DNA from: Carallia brachiata
Lineage: Eukaryota > Streptophyta > Magnoliopsida > Malpighiales > Rhizophoraceae
Length of the DNA stretch: 64,000 bases
NCBI GenBank assembly: GCA_021464245.1
Contig: JADCRB010000002.1
Coordinates: 5,906,014 to 5,970,013 of the forward strand
Reading direction: 5' to 3'
This document shows positions 13,301 to 25,249 of the stretch, one piece after another. Below the pieces are notes generated by a model that was not told the origin of the DNA, searched no databases, and saw only the letters and a program-made list of their open reading frames with translations. Position 1 is the first letter of the stretch. Each line of letters starts with the position of its first letter. The position numbers and the translations under genes are program-made.

Positions 13301-16300
13301 CTCGTATATAGGGTCAGGTTAGAGTAGGAGTGATGAATAGGCCTAACTTTGGGGCTTGTAGCATTTTGGACCAACTAAAAAGGTTCAAGCAAACATGGGA
13401 CTGAACTCAGGCCATAACTAGTCTAACCCACTGCATAAATACAAACTTGTTACAATAGGACAAAACTTATAGCCTTTCCTTTTTTTTTTAGTTAATTGGA
13501 TTTAATTAGTATTCAAGACTTGTAATTCTAGAGAGAGTCTCAACTCTTGATCACCTTTATTAGTAGTGTTCAAATATTTCAAATCCATCCAATAAGATTA
13601 AACCAATTCAATTCAAACAAAAAACTACCAAATTGTTGCAAAATGAATTGGACATGGATGGTGATTTGGGAAAATCATGATTTGTAGTTTGGCCTCAGAT
13701 TTCAGGATTCAAATCGATAATTAAACCAATTAGAACTGCTACTAATTAATATTTACATGATGCGTTATTTTAGACATAAAATATTATTGATATTTAGTAA
13801 TTTTATACCTTGAATTTAGCTATATTTGTTACAATTTCTAGTTCCACACATGTTATTCTTTATTTTTATTTTATATTTTCTTAATTTAATATAATTACTG
13901 TTGTAACCCCTTTTTTTTTTCTTTTTCTTTTTGTTTGTGTGCTCGTTGTACTTGGGATCAAACTAACCTACTAAAACCACAATTAACAATACCGACATAA
14001 CTAATTTTTACTTTATAACTAGTCGGTTGCAGTTTTAGAATCAATCAAACTACCAGTAACAATTTAATTTAAACTCGTATGTAGTCATTCCCTAGAAGGC
14101 GAGAACTCAGTTATGAAAAAACGACTCGTTGTTGGTGGGCCTCATGCCTTGTTTCGGTCAACTCCGGCTTAATATGCTCAAAAAATAATTCTGGGTCAAT
14201 TTGATTTGGAAAAGCTTTAATGAATGATTTATTGGACTCAATTATATATATAAATAGTTAGATGGACTGTAAATTATTTTTTTTTTGACACAAATGGACT
14301 GTAAATTTTATACACACCTCTTACTTTGTTATTGTGTAGCCAACTTCACAAATAAATATATTATTTGGTCTCTTTTACACTTTTTTTCTTAAAAAATTTT
14401 TTTTTGATGTGTATTTATGACCTTTTTCTCTCTCTTTTTTTTGTCACTTTCACTTTTTTTTTTCCTTTTATGTATTAATTTAGCCTTTGCTTCTACGGTT
14501 GGAAAAGGCAATGGGAGGCGCAAATGATTACGTAATCTTAATATTTTGATAAGTAAAGGAGGTAATGCCATTTAAATATTCATTACATATTTTTCTCAAC
14601 TAAAAAAAAATTTATTAAGTGCGTCAGTCATCAAATTTTTAAGTTGAGATCGAAATAACTTCTATTAGTTAAAATTTCGTTTAACAATTCCAAAAATGTC
14701 AATCTACCTCTCAAATATTAATAGGGCCGAGTGTAATTTCGTTACTGGAGTCCCGATGAACGAGCCTAATCCTAATGCTACGTATTATTAATTATACTTA
14801 AAACAGTTCTCAATATGAATCAGCCAAAAAAGAGAGCAAACATAAAATTTCAAATTTAAAATTCACAACATAAAAATAAGTTACATGCGGCCACAATTTT
14901 CATGCGCGCGCATTCCGAAGTTACCAGTCATGTCCAGCTAGCAAGACATTATTATATAATTACTTAAACAATAGTGCTATCGACAATAGTGCTATTCAAA
15001 TATGATATATTTATACTTGTCGAGAACTTGGGTTATGGCCAAATTTCATTTTCCAAATGACTGGTGGATAGAAAAACGAATGGGAGGGAGGTTTGGTCGA
15101 GATGAAATTTTATAAATAATTATGTGTGAAACTCAATTCTTAATCTATTGAGTCACTATCTATTCATAATTTAGATGTTAAAATTAATTTGAGATAATTT
15201 TTAGTATTGTTTAGTGATATCAGCGTTGATGCATAGTACTCAGTTAGACCTTAATTAGGTCAATTGAGTTTTTCTTCCAAATTTTGGGTTGTACTGTAGT
15301 GTAATAAAATTATTATAAATAGTTAATTTAGAGAAAGTTTCTCTTTGTTTATACTTAAACATTTAATGAGTTTTAATTTTTGTAATTTTTTTATATTTTT
15401 ATCTCTAATTATAATTTATAAAAATAATTAATGACTTTTAACTTTTGAATTTTTTTATATTTTTATTCTTAATTATAATTTATAAAATTTTAAAAATAAT
15501 TTATTAGTATTTATAACCATTTCAATGCTCCTTCAATCTTTTCATTTTATTTTTTTTCTTGGCTAATAAGACAAAATGGGGGGTTTTGCGTTAACCATAT
15601 ATTCTAAATCAAAAAAATATGTGCAAGTCATTTCTTATTTTTTTTTTTCTGCAAAAGAATAAAAATAATAAAAGAAATAATAAGACTACAAAATCATATT
15701 TTTAAAAATAATATAAATGAGATTAATATTTAAATTTAACTCTTCTTCTCTTTAGATTGTATGTTCATATCTGTTTATTTATTTATCTATGTGTTCTGTA
15801 CTTATACTATATATATATATATATAAAGAAGAAGCAAAGGGGAAAATGAGACAAAGCTTCCCCTAATTTCCAGCTGCTGACATGACTCTATAATTTCTCT
15901 CAATTTATTTTTTTCCAGAAATTACCAACTATTTATTCAAAAGAAAAAAAAATGAACCATTTCCTTTTCCCAAGCTTACATTACTGTCTAAGAAAAATTA
16001 AACCATTTCTTTCTTCCAAGCTCACATTCTAACCCACTGAAATGCCTAACGTTGTATATAACTGCTGAATTCGTCATAATTGACATCATTTGCCTCTTTA
16101 ATGACCCGTTCAAAGTCTATTTGCTTTCAGGTTATATATGTGTTTTTTCATATACAGTACACCTGCCTACCATTTACGTCCATGTTGTTCTCTAGATTTC
16201 TTTCCCTATTCTTACGTTGTGTTTTCATTTTTCCAAACTAAAAATAATTGTATTAGTGCATTTTAATTTTATGTTCAATGTTGAATACATTGATATCCGA

Positions 16301-18161
16301 TTTGTTTTTGGATTCCAAACACAAACAACTTGGAAGGTGAAAAATATAAGTTCCAACTTTTTTTTCCCTTTTTTTTTCCCAAAAAACAATAATTATCTTT
16401 AAAAGCAGTGCATTTCTTTTCATGAATTTTGGCATGATCAAAGATGAAATGTCCAAAAATAAGCAGTATCAATGTTGGTCAGTCATCATTAGGGAATAAA
16501 AATGTCTGCGTTATGGAAAGATAAATAGAAGACGTTGAAGCTGCATAAAGGCTTGAAGAGATAATGAAAAGTCAGTAAGTGATCTTCTAACTGTTTTGTT
16601 TGAAATTAAGTTGTTTATGGTGATTTGATTTTCTATTTCTCAGTCTATTTGGCAGTAGTCATCGGAAACAAGATTGGTAAGATGTAAAATTGAATGCTCT
16701 ACAGTTGAGGAAGCTTGGCAAGATGTAAAATTGAATGCTGTTACTCTTGGCACAAGATTCTTTATGGTCTAACAAACCCCAAAGTCAATACGCTGTAACT
16801 CCTTGCAACTAGCATGGAGCATGATCGAACAAATTTATTGTTAAAATGTTCTTTCATGGTAATGAAGTCTGGGAACCCAGATATTATCAAGCCTTCATTT
16901 GTGGATAGGTAATGAAATGAAAATAACTTTTTGCATTAGAGCAAGTTGAATGTATTTGTTTTCTTTTTAATTTTTATTACTAATTTCTCATAAATTCGCA
17001 TAATATGAAATGTCACACACATTTTTTTTTTTGAACTAATTCAAAACTCAATAATATTATGCACAATTAGCAATGTTTGTTAAAGAAAACCCAATAATAG
17101 TCACATTAAAAAAATGGATTGCAGTAACACGAGCCCATCTATTTGATCTATTTGAATTGTACAGGAATTTACCAGGATTGCAGTATCTATTTGAACGCAT
17201 TCGCAATTATTAGTTTTCTTTTTTGTTTCTTTTGCATGCTCAATTATCAGAACTGTGGTTGTAGAGGTATTATCAATTGGCAGCTAAAGCTCGAGAACTT
17301 CCCTCTAATGGTGGCACGACAACAAAGAAGATGGGGGGAGTTTACCCCTATTATCAAATTCATATTTTTAGCAACTAATTGCGACAACTGCCAAAATCAT
17401 AAATGATTAAATAATAAATTGTTATAATTATTACACCATTAACTTTGCAATTCCCAAAACTAAGTTGTCCCTATTTTACTTTGAAGCAATTATTTTGTTT
17501 TCGCATATAACTCATAATTACCATAATTAAATTGTTTTTATAATTAATCGAGTTAATAACACACAATTAAGGTTATTTAACCACCCTATGTAATACTAAG
17601 GACATATAAAGGTAGTGATCCTGCAACAAAAATGGAGAATGTTGTGAAACATTCAACAACATAAATAGTGAGTCAAATATTTAAATGCCAATTTAATTTC
17701 TTGAAATCATTATAATTGTCCATGAAAAATATTGTAGTTTGTATAGGCTAATTTCGTTTAGTTACTATTTAATGCAAATTATTATCAAAAGGAAAGTGCG
17801 AGATTATAATATGATTATATTTTCATTTAGATAGATTGAGATCAAGAGGAAAAAATAAATATTCAAACAATGAAAAGATAATGATTATAGCATAATTATA
17901 GTATCTTTAGGTTTTTACATTTTCAATTGTATATGTATACAATATTACAAAATTAATTTCTTCAATTAAATTTATGTAAAAAAAAACATTTAACCCGCGC
18001 GAAATGTAGGTTAGATCTTAGTTATATATATAATTAAGAATTTCACCCTCACACACAAAAAAAAAAACAAAAAAAGCAATTGCCATTAATTTGCAATATT
18101 CAGGTGCTAAAAGATTGGTCAACTTAGTTGGTGCCCACTTTTACTAAGGGAAAGAGATAAC
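10392..18161. other. Long gene-poor region
   Basis: No coding sequence that I can support. AT-rich, with many poly-A/T tracts, a (TTA)n run near 13110-13145 and a possible short hAT-like element (12271-12849). A pair of direct repeats (aagatgtaaaattgaatgct) sits near 16680 and 16720, 44 bp apart. Confidence 0.45.
12271..12849. mobile_element. Possible non-autonomous hAT-like element
   Basis: The left end reads TAAAAGTGTTAAAATTTGA and the right end, reverse-complemented, reads TAGAAGTGTCAAAACAGAT: short inverted ends around 579 bp. Inside, near both ends, are gaccc/aaccc-rich subterminal repeats (gacccgaa, caacccgaac, gatccgaat), typical of plant hAT elements. No convincing 8-bp target duplication was found, so the call is weak. 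Confidence 0.4.
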
Positions 18162-18169
18162 ATATAAAT

Positions 18170-18938
18170 CATAGTTATTAAAACCGATTTGGACACTGAC
18201 CTATTCAGGTGATTCACTGACCTATTAAGGTGATTGGGTCAGTGGATCATTGGTTCAACCAGTGAGTCATTAGTTTAACTAATGGGTCATTAATTCTTAA
18301 AAAAATAAATATATCAAATAATATATATAAATTTTTGGTACAATTTAGCACAATAACTACATTTTTACAAATTAAAAAGTAGTTTATACTAATCAAAATT
18401 TTGATAAAAATTCCTAAAAACCATTTTTTAAGGTCAATTGTAACATATTATTTGATATATGAACAATGTTAAATTATTGCATACAGAAAAATAGATTATA
18501 AAAAGTAAAAAATTATTAAATTGTACAAAAAAAATATTATGTAATACTGTTTAGTATTATGAAAATATTATTTTTATCATTCACACAGTAAAAAGTTAAA
18601 AAAATAAATTTTAGTGTGTAAATATTATACAAATATTATTGTTCAAGTAGTAAAAAATGAAAAAAAAATTATAATTTTTACTGTTTGAACACTGTTTATT
18701 ATTAAAAAAATATTATTTTTATTGTTTACACAGTAAAAAGTGAAAAAAATTATAATATTTTTACTGTTTGACAACTGTTCGTCATTAAAAAATATTATTT
18801 TTACTGTTTGTACAGTAAAAAGTGAAAAAAAAAATTTTAGTATTTAAATGACCCGGTTACTGTTCACACGAACTAACCCGATCTAGTACCCGGATCACCA
18901 GTCCGACCGACCGAACTGAATCGAATTTAATAACTAAG
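18170..18938. mobile_element. Non-autonomous hAT element with target duplication
   Basis: The left end reads CATAGTTATTAAAACCGATT and the right end, reverse-complemented, reads CTTAGTTATTAAATTCGATT. The flanks are atataaat (18162-18169) and atacaaat (18939-18946), a 7 of 8 match, which fits the 8-bp duplication of the hAT superfamily. The interior is AT-rich with repeated aaatattatttttactgttt units and no open frame, so it must be moved by another element's transposase. Family is inferred from duplication length and ends. Confidence 0.72.
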
Positions 18939-19075
18939 ATACAAATAGGGCATATGTTCTCCTATGCAAGGGGGCAAGGAGCCTTTGGTCTCTTAAATAG
19001 ATCTCTTTACTTAATATAAAATGCGCTTATAAAGGGATTCATTTTAAAATATAAAGTTGAAATGTTGAATATATA

Positions 19076-19080
<5 letters not shown>

Positions 19081-19108
<28 letters not shown>
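19081..19108. repeat. (GT)n microsatellite
   Basis: About 14 GT units, directly visible, preceded by tatgtatgtgt. Confidence 0.95.
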
Positions 19109-19111
<3 letters not shown>

Positions 19112-19229
19112 GTGTGTTTTGTTGTTAAGAAACTTATTTTATGATGAGTTATAAAATATAAATAATGTCGTCCCTTAATCAAACCCACCGACCTTCTTTC
19201 TAACTTCTCCCCTTCTCATTGTGCAGTTC

Positions 19230-19800
19230 CCCCTTATACTGAAAAGCTGCCGATGGTGGTGGCTCCCTAGCCATTGCCACTAATCACCAGCTCCTCACCC
19301 TCCTTTTCTTCTCTCTCTCTTCCTTACTCCTTTTCTCTTTCTTTTTCTCTCTCTTTCTTTTTCCTCTGCTACAACTCCTTCTTTCCCTTTTCTTTAGATC
19401 TGGCTATGTAGAGTCCACTCGTGACCTTCTTTATACTAGATTTGAGCTACTCTCCAACAAGGCTTTTGTTTTTTGCCATTCTTGGCTCCTCCTCCGCCGT
19501 CGATTTTGTGGCAGCCTCGGCCGCATACGGTGGCTCTGATGCCACCTCTGTCGTCCCCAACGCATCTGAAACCATTCTTGACGCCGTTGAAGTTGAATCC
19601 AGCGTTGTGGTCGACAACGCTCTTGTCCCCGTCATCGTCATGGCTTCTGTCAATGTCGCCATTACAGTTGCTGCTTCCCCAGCCACCATGGCCAGGCCTG
19701 ATCACTTTGGTATTTTGTGGATCAATTTGGGAAAGGTTTTGCTGTCTCTCTTGTAGATGGGTGTTGTGTTGTTATTTTTATGTAGATTTTAGTTTAGTAA
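19230..19800. other. GC-richer patch with overlapping open frames, unassigned
   Basis: A pyrimidine-rich leader (ctctctctcttcc) at 19310-19400 is followed by about 300 bases of higher GC that are open in several frames on both strands (for example 19421-19756 +, 111 codons, Ala/Val/Ser-rich). Open frames on both strands of a GC-rich patch are expected by chance. No family is recognised. It could be a decayed gene start or the 5' region of a retroelement. Confidence 0.2.
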
Positions 19801-20299
19801 TTTAAGAAATCGGTGATTATTATATTCGATTGATTTCTATCACAAGTCTGTCAAAGTACAATTTATACTGTCAGCTTTGTCTGTCTCGTCAAAATCTAAT
19901 TTACATTGTAGGGTTAGGTAGATTTAGTCACAATTCATAATGTATCATTGGTAGACGATCATATCAAAATGGGTTTCATGTTCAGTTTATCTTCCTTAGA
20001 AGATTATCTCAAAATGAGTTTTATACCTAAGTTGTGATTGGTCATTTTGATTATATGAGTTATATGTCATTTAAGCCGTTGTGTTCTCCTGTTTTACGTA
20101 AATATTTTTGATACTTTTGCATCAATTTTATGTGCGAACTCAAAGATGATTAATGTAACAGTTTTCTTTTTAGTCAAAAATAAAATAAATTATAAATAGT
20201 TATTGTCATTTTCATAATCTCTAAATCTTATTCTCGTCTCAAGATTAAAATCTTAAAATCTATAGACAAAAAGTTATATTTTTAACTACTATGGTGTGT

Positions 20300-20480
20300 T
20301 TTGTAAACCACCAGCATGTCACGGAGGCGTTCGCATCGCTGAGTCCCTGGGCGCGCCCACTCGGACCTCGTGACCCGACAAAAGGTCGACGTCGGCCACT
20401 CCCTTCCCGAGTCCTGATACATTTTAAAATAAAAGGAGTCCAAGTCCAAAGACGCGCTCCCAAAGTGGAACATGCAAGCC
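20300..20480. other. Short GC-rich island in AT-rich DNA
   Basis: About 180 bases with many CpG sites (gggcgcgccc, ggtcgacgtcggcc, gacgcgctcc) stand out from the surrounding AT-rich sequence. The minus strand is open for 67-87 codons, but no family is recognised and no splice or promoter context is clear. Confidence 0.3.
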
Positions 20481-21149
20481 TCCATGCCGCTATTCTTTTC
20501 TTTCATTATCATTACTTTTTGTCCAATTAAATTACGAGGGAACACAAATAATTTCAGTTACTCAATAGACATTTATTAAAAGATTGAATCGAATCTACTA
20601 ACTAAATTAATTTTTAGTCAAAACATTGTTATATATCTGATTACTTATTAAGAAAATAGTTATTTTATTAATTATATATAGTGTCATTCTCAAATGATAT
20701 GTCTAAATAGTTCTTTCCTTAGATATTCCCATTCAGAGTCGGATTACACAGGCTCGTACTCTTAAACCGATTTATACAATATTGAGAAATTTTCAAACAA
20801 CATATAACCTTTTTTTTGTGATTTATATTATTTTATTGCACATCTTTTATAATATTGTATGATATATTATTCATATAATATAAAATACCCTATAATAATA
20901 CAAAAATTTTAAGTGTACTTTTACGTCCAAAGCGGAAGTCCACAAAGGTTTTCCCTTTAATTAAGTAGCATACAATAGATGGAGGGGGGGTGGGGGAGAA
21001 GGCACGTCAAAATTGTTGCAAAATGCACAATCAGAATTAATATAAAAAAAATCTAATAAAAATATTCACCTGCACAGTCATTCACAACTATTTTCAATTA
21101 TTTATTTTTGCAATTATTTTTTGGGTTTTTTTTAATTTTTTTTAACCCT

Positions 21150-21525
21150 TATGGTGTGTTTGGATTTGTTAAAAAGTGTGAGAAAGAGAGTTGTGAGAAA
21201 ATAAAATTCTTTGAATTGATCAGAAAGTTGTGTAAAAAGAAAATAATGAGAAATAAAAATGAATAGAAATTTATGAGAGAAAAAGTTATGAGAAATGTAA
21301 GTTATTTGGATTGATAAGAAAGTTGTGAAAAAAAAAAGATCAAAAAGAAAAATAAATAATAATTTATATGAGAAAAAGTTGTGAGAAAAAAAAGTTATTT
21401 GTATTGATGAGAAATTTGTGAAAAAGAAAAAATTGTACAAAAATAATATGTAATGATTATGTTTTATTTTCAAATAATTTTGTTTTCTAATGGTTTTCTA
21501 ATAAACCAAACAAAACATTAGTCAT
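21150..21525. mobile_element. MITE-like element with internal 94-bp repeats
   Basis: Begins near GGTGTGTTTGGATT and ends near AACCAAACAAAACATT, whose reverse complement is AATGTTTTGTTTGGTT: loose inverted ends. The interior has three copies of a unit containing attgatnagaaanttgtg at about 21213, 21308 and 21401. A related sequence lies at 22100-22460. Superfamily unknown; no target duplication identified. Confidence 0.45.
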
Positions 21526-22099
21526 TAAACAAAATAATACTAAATAATTTCAAATAGAAAAATAACTAATTATACAATCTCATTCAACAACTTTGATAAT
21601 TTATTATTTTTTTTATAAATTTAATTGTTCAACAAAGAATACACATTATAACAACTTTAAAACTATTTAAATGGACCATCAAGTTTTTTTTTTTTAAAGG
21701 GTTAATCTTTTAAAAATAAATGAGTTTTTCATTTTGTGTTCCGATTTATTGTGAACTTTTTTTTTTTTTATTTATATCATTAAGTATTTGTTTGGTTCGG
21801 TTCCACCGCCGGAACTGAGCTTGGATTTCAGGCCAATTTTTGTGCCCAAGACGGTTGGCGATTAGATATGTTTCCGATGAGGTCCCTCTAAGCTTGATAG
21901 TTTCGTCAAAGATTTAAGGAAAGAGACGATGAGAGCGTTGTTTTTTTTTTTTTTTTTAACATTGAAATTTCTTATTTTCTAAGAAAATTTCATCTCAAAA
22001 CAATTTTTACATGGGACACATATATGTGACAGCATATATAACGTTGAATCGTCACGTTAATATACTAACAAAATCCGTGGCTATATCATATTGATAGAT

Positions 22100-22460
22100 T
22101 CATAGTATGTTTGGATTGAGAAAAAGATGTGGAAAAGAAAATTATGAGTAAGAAGGTTATGAAAATATAAAGTTATTTGAATAAGTGCGAAAGATGTGAA
22201 AAAAAAATAATAAGAAAAAATAAATAATAATTTATGAGAGAAAAAAATTGTGAAAAAAAGTAAGTTATTTAGATAAATAAAAAAGTTAAGAGAAAAAAAA
22301 TGATTAGAAAGAAAAAATGAACGATAATTTGTAAGAAAATAAATTATGAAAAAATAAATTATTTAAATAAATAAAAAAATTATAAAAATTTGATAAAATA
22401 ATAATTATAATTTTTTTCTTCTTTCCCTTAGTTTCTATTAGAAACCGAACACACCGTTAA
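22100..22460. mobile_element. MITE-like element, related to the one at 21.15 kb
   Basis: Begins near TAGTATGTTTGGATTGAG and ends near gaaaccgaacacaccgtta (reverse complement TAACGGTGTGTTCGGTTTC). The interior holds the same gttattt-gaataa-gaaa-gtgaaaaa units as the 21.15-kb copy. A third relative in the opposite orientation occupies about 39,630-40,100. Classification is uncertain. Confidence 0.4.
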
Positions 22461-22829
22461 AATAAAAGAAATAATTGGTGATATATTTAAACAAACGAAA
22501 AAGCTCACGACCGAATCAAAAATAAAATGAAGAATTTATGTATTTTTAAGGGATTAAAAAAAAAAACCCCAATCAGACAAGAAGATGTACAGTGCACAAA
22601 GTCAGTACACCGCACTGTTCATATTTTTCTCACATAAAAACAAAACAATCAAAACCGAGGGCGCCCCCTCAGTGGATGTAATAATTAATGGATGTGGACT
22701 CGGTCCGAATCCATTGTTTTCAGTCAAACTTTTCCAACGCCTTGAAGCTTCGAACTTGGTCCTCCTCCTCACGCCCTGCCTTCCAAGCAACAACATCGTC
22801 TCACACTCTCATCAGCAGCCATCTTCTTC

Positions 22830-22861
<32 letters not shown>
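22830..22861. promoter_or_regulatory. TATA-rich block before CAF1
   Basis: An (AT)n run with one G ends in tatatataaac, 115-145 bases before the CAF1 ATG at 22977. It could supply the TATA box, with transcription starting in the following 30-50 bases; it is also a microsatellite. Inference from position only. Confidence 0.35.
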
Positions 22862-22976
22862 AACGCCCCCAAAAGAGAAATATCAATCCATCCAACCCCA
22901 TAATCAGTCTCAGTCCTCTCTTGACTAAAAATTTTGGATAAAGTTTAGTGCTTTTCAATTGATTCAGCAATCAAAC

Positions 22977-23830
22977 ATGGAGGATTCTTCGAAGCCGCCG
23001 CCTGCTGTTGTTGATGTTGTTGTAAGAGAGGTTTGGTCCCATAATTTAGAAGCCGAGTTTGAGCTGATTGGTGAATTGATTGATCGGTTTCCTTACATCT
23101 CCATGGACACTGAATTTCCTGGGCTTGTTTATCGACCACCCGGTCCGTACTGCCATAGCGGCCGGAAGCCGTCCGACCACTACAAGATTCTTAAGAAAAA
23201 CGTCGACGCCTTGAATCTCATCCAGGTGGGTCTGACCCTGTCCGACTCCGACGGGAATCTTCCCGACCTCGGTACCGGCGGTAAGTCGAGGTTCATCTGG
23301 GAGTTCAATTTCCGGGATTTTGACGTGGAGCGTGACATGCACGCGCCGGACTCGATCGAGTTGTTGAGACGGCAGGGGATTGACTTCGAGAGGAACAGGG
23401 AGGAAGGGGTTGACTCGGTTCGGTTCGCGGAGCTGATGATGTCGTCCGGCCTCGTGTGCAACGATGCGGTGAGCTGGGTACGTTTCACAGCGCGTACGAT
23501 TTCGGGTACCTGGTCAAGGTCCTCACGCGCCGCTCGCTGCCGGGAGGACTGGCGGAGTTCTTCGCGTTATTGAGGGTGTTCTTCGGGGACACGGTCTACG
23601 ACGTGAAGCACATGATGCGGTTCTGTAAGAGCTTGTACGGCGGGCTGGACCGGGTGGCGCGGACGCTGGAAGTGGACCGGGCGGTCGGGAAATGCCATCA
23701 GGCCGGTTCAGACAGCTTGCTGACGTGGCACGCGTTTCAGAAGATCAGAGACGTGTATTTCCTGGAAGACGGCCCAGAGAAGCACGCCGGCGTCGTCTAC
23801 GGATTAGAAGTGGTTTTGATTTTTTTTTAA
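22977..23830 (+). CDS. CAF1: CCR4-associated factor 1 (CAF1) deadenylase, with one-base frameshift
   Basis: Catalytic subunit of the CCR4-NOT complex, a 3'-5' exoribonuclease that shortens mRNA poly(A) tails. Intronless, as in most plant CAF1 genes. The first 168 codons are open, with the DEDD-type ExoI motif SMDTEFPG (D44, E46). The frame then breaks at about 23475-23481 (tgggtacg), and the next frame carries Exo[13 protein letters not shown], the [10 protein letters not shown] segment and Exo[14 protein letters not shown], ending YGLEVV plus four residues before TAA. One missing base explains all of it; the corrected length would be 284 residues, normal for the family. All catalytic motifs are intact, so an assembly error or very recent mutation is more likely than an old pseudogene. 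The start is the ATG at 22977; an in-frame TTG upstream is ignored. Markedly GC-rich against its flanks. Confidence 0.93.
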
Positions 23831-24048
23831 TTATTATTATTGGTATATAATTAGGCCAATTAATTTGTTTCAAAATTAAAATCTGTTAAAATTGATCAGT
23901 GAATAATCTTTGAAGACAAAATTCTTTTTGTAGTAAATATTTTGTTACTCCTTATTGTTGAACTAGTCTACCACCGCGCAAGCTATAGTGTGAACAGAGT
24001 AACGGAACGCGATCAATTTAACATGTAACACATTGTATTAGTTGATAC

Positions 24049-24681
24049 CAAGATTCTCAGAACCGAACCGGCCATTGAATAAGAAAGTTGAGAGATTCAA
24101 GGTTCAACCGGTTCTACCGCTAAAATCGCGGTTAAACCGGTATTTAATATTAAATATATAAAAATTAAATTTTTATATAACTTATATAATTATATAAAAT
24201 GTTATATTATATAAGAATGATAATAAATATTTAAAATAAAGTGTATTTTAAGAATTATATTAATATTTATATATATTAAAGATATTATAATTAGTATATT
24301 TAACAAAATATAATTTATAAAATTAATTCAAAAATATATTTATAAATAGTGATTAAATATTAATTTTTAAATTTTAAAGATTAAATTGAAAATTTTAATC
24401 AATTGAGGATTAAATTAGAATTTTTAGTTAAAATTAGAGTTTTAATTATATTTTAGATAAAATTTTGGGTTAAATTATAATTTAAAATTTTTTTATTTAA
24501 ATTGAACCGGTTCAACCGGTCCCGGTTTTCCCGGTTTTTGACCGATTTTTTTTCGGTTTTTGACCGGTTTTTTTTGGTTCGGTCCGAATTCCATTTTTAG
24601 ACTTGAACCGGACCGAACCTAGGACCGGTTCCCGATTTTTCCGGTTGAACCGGCCGGTCCGGTCCGGTTCTTAATTGCATG
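24049..24681. mobile_element. Non-autonomous hAT element with perfect 8-bp target duplication
   Basis: The direct repeat GTTGATAC lies at 24041-24048 and 24682-24689. The left end CAAGATTCTCAGAACCGAAC pairs with the reverse complement of the right end, CATGCAATTAAGAACCGGAC. Both ends are packed with accggttcaaccgg-type subterminal motifs (24100-24140 and 24500-24670), the usual binding pattern for hAT transposases. The interior is AT-rich and non-coding. It inserted about 220 bases after the CAF1 stop codon. Confidence 0.75.
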
Positions 24682-25249
24682 GTTGATACAGATTGACAAT
24701 TTAAGCCGTCAAGAAAACTTACAAAATTAAGGCAACGCAAAGACAGTTTAAAAAAAATATAAATACTTTGAGAAAGAAAATGTTATTAGGAAATATGTTA
24801 GTTAACTAAATGTTTCAAAAAAAAAAAATGTATTTGGTAATTATAAGGCAACAACAAATTGAGGGAGATGATAATTTTAGAAATTTTTTAACAGATAAGA
24901 GAGATAACATAAATATTTTTTCTCAAAAAATGATACATTTGACCTGTGTTCTCTTTCCCAATTAAGAGGCTTATCAAAATTAAATCTTAGCTTAGCCTTT
25001 TTTATTTCGTACTCCTCACGCTATTCTAATAGATTTCAAATTATGTACCTCACGATTCAAAATCTATTTTTTTCAAACTCTAAAAATGTTAGAGCAATGT
25101 GGAATGTGAAGTAAGATGCCCTTGCATTATACAGAAACTTCAACCGCATGTCCGCCAACAAATAATAACTCTAATTTACACCAAAATAAAAACAAACTCT
25201 AAGAATCAATCGATAAAGGATTGAGTTTAAAATTCCATCCATTCTTACC

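Noticed and set aside
13180..13450. taggaatggttataaacccgac and gggcc-rich sequence like a hAT end
   Set aside because: No matching right end or 8-bp duplication could be found.
19436..19805. Overlapping open frames on both strands
   Set aside because: Several frames are open at once in a short GC-rich patch, as expected by chance; none shows family motifs.
21132..21473. 113-codon minus-strand frame rich in Phe and Leu
   Set aside because: It reads through the repeat units of a MITE-like element; the composition reflects poly-A tracts.
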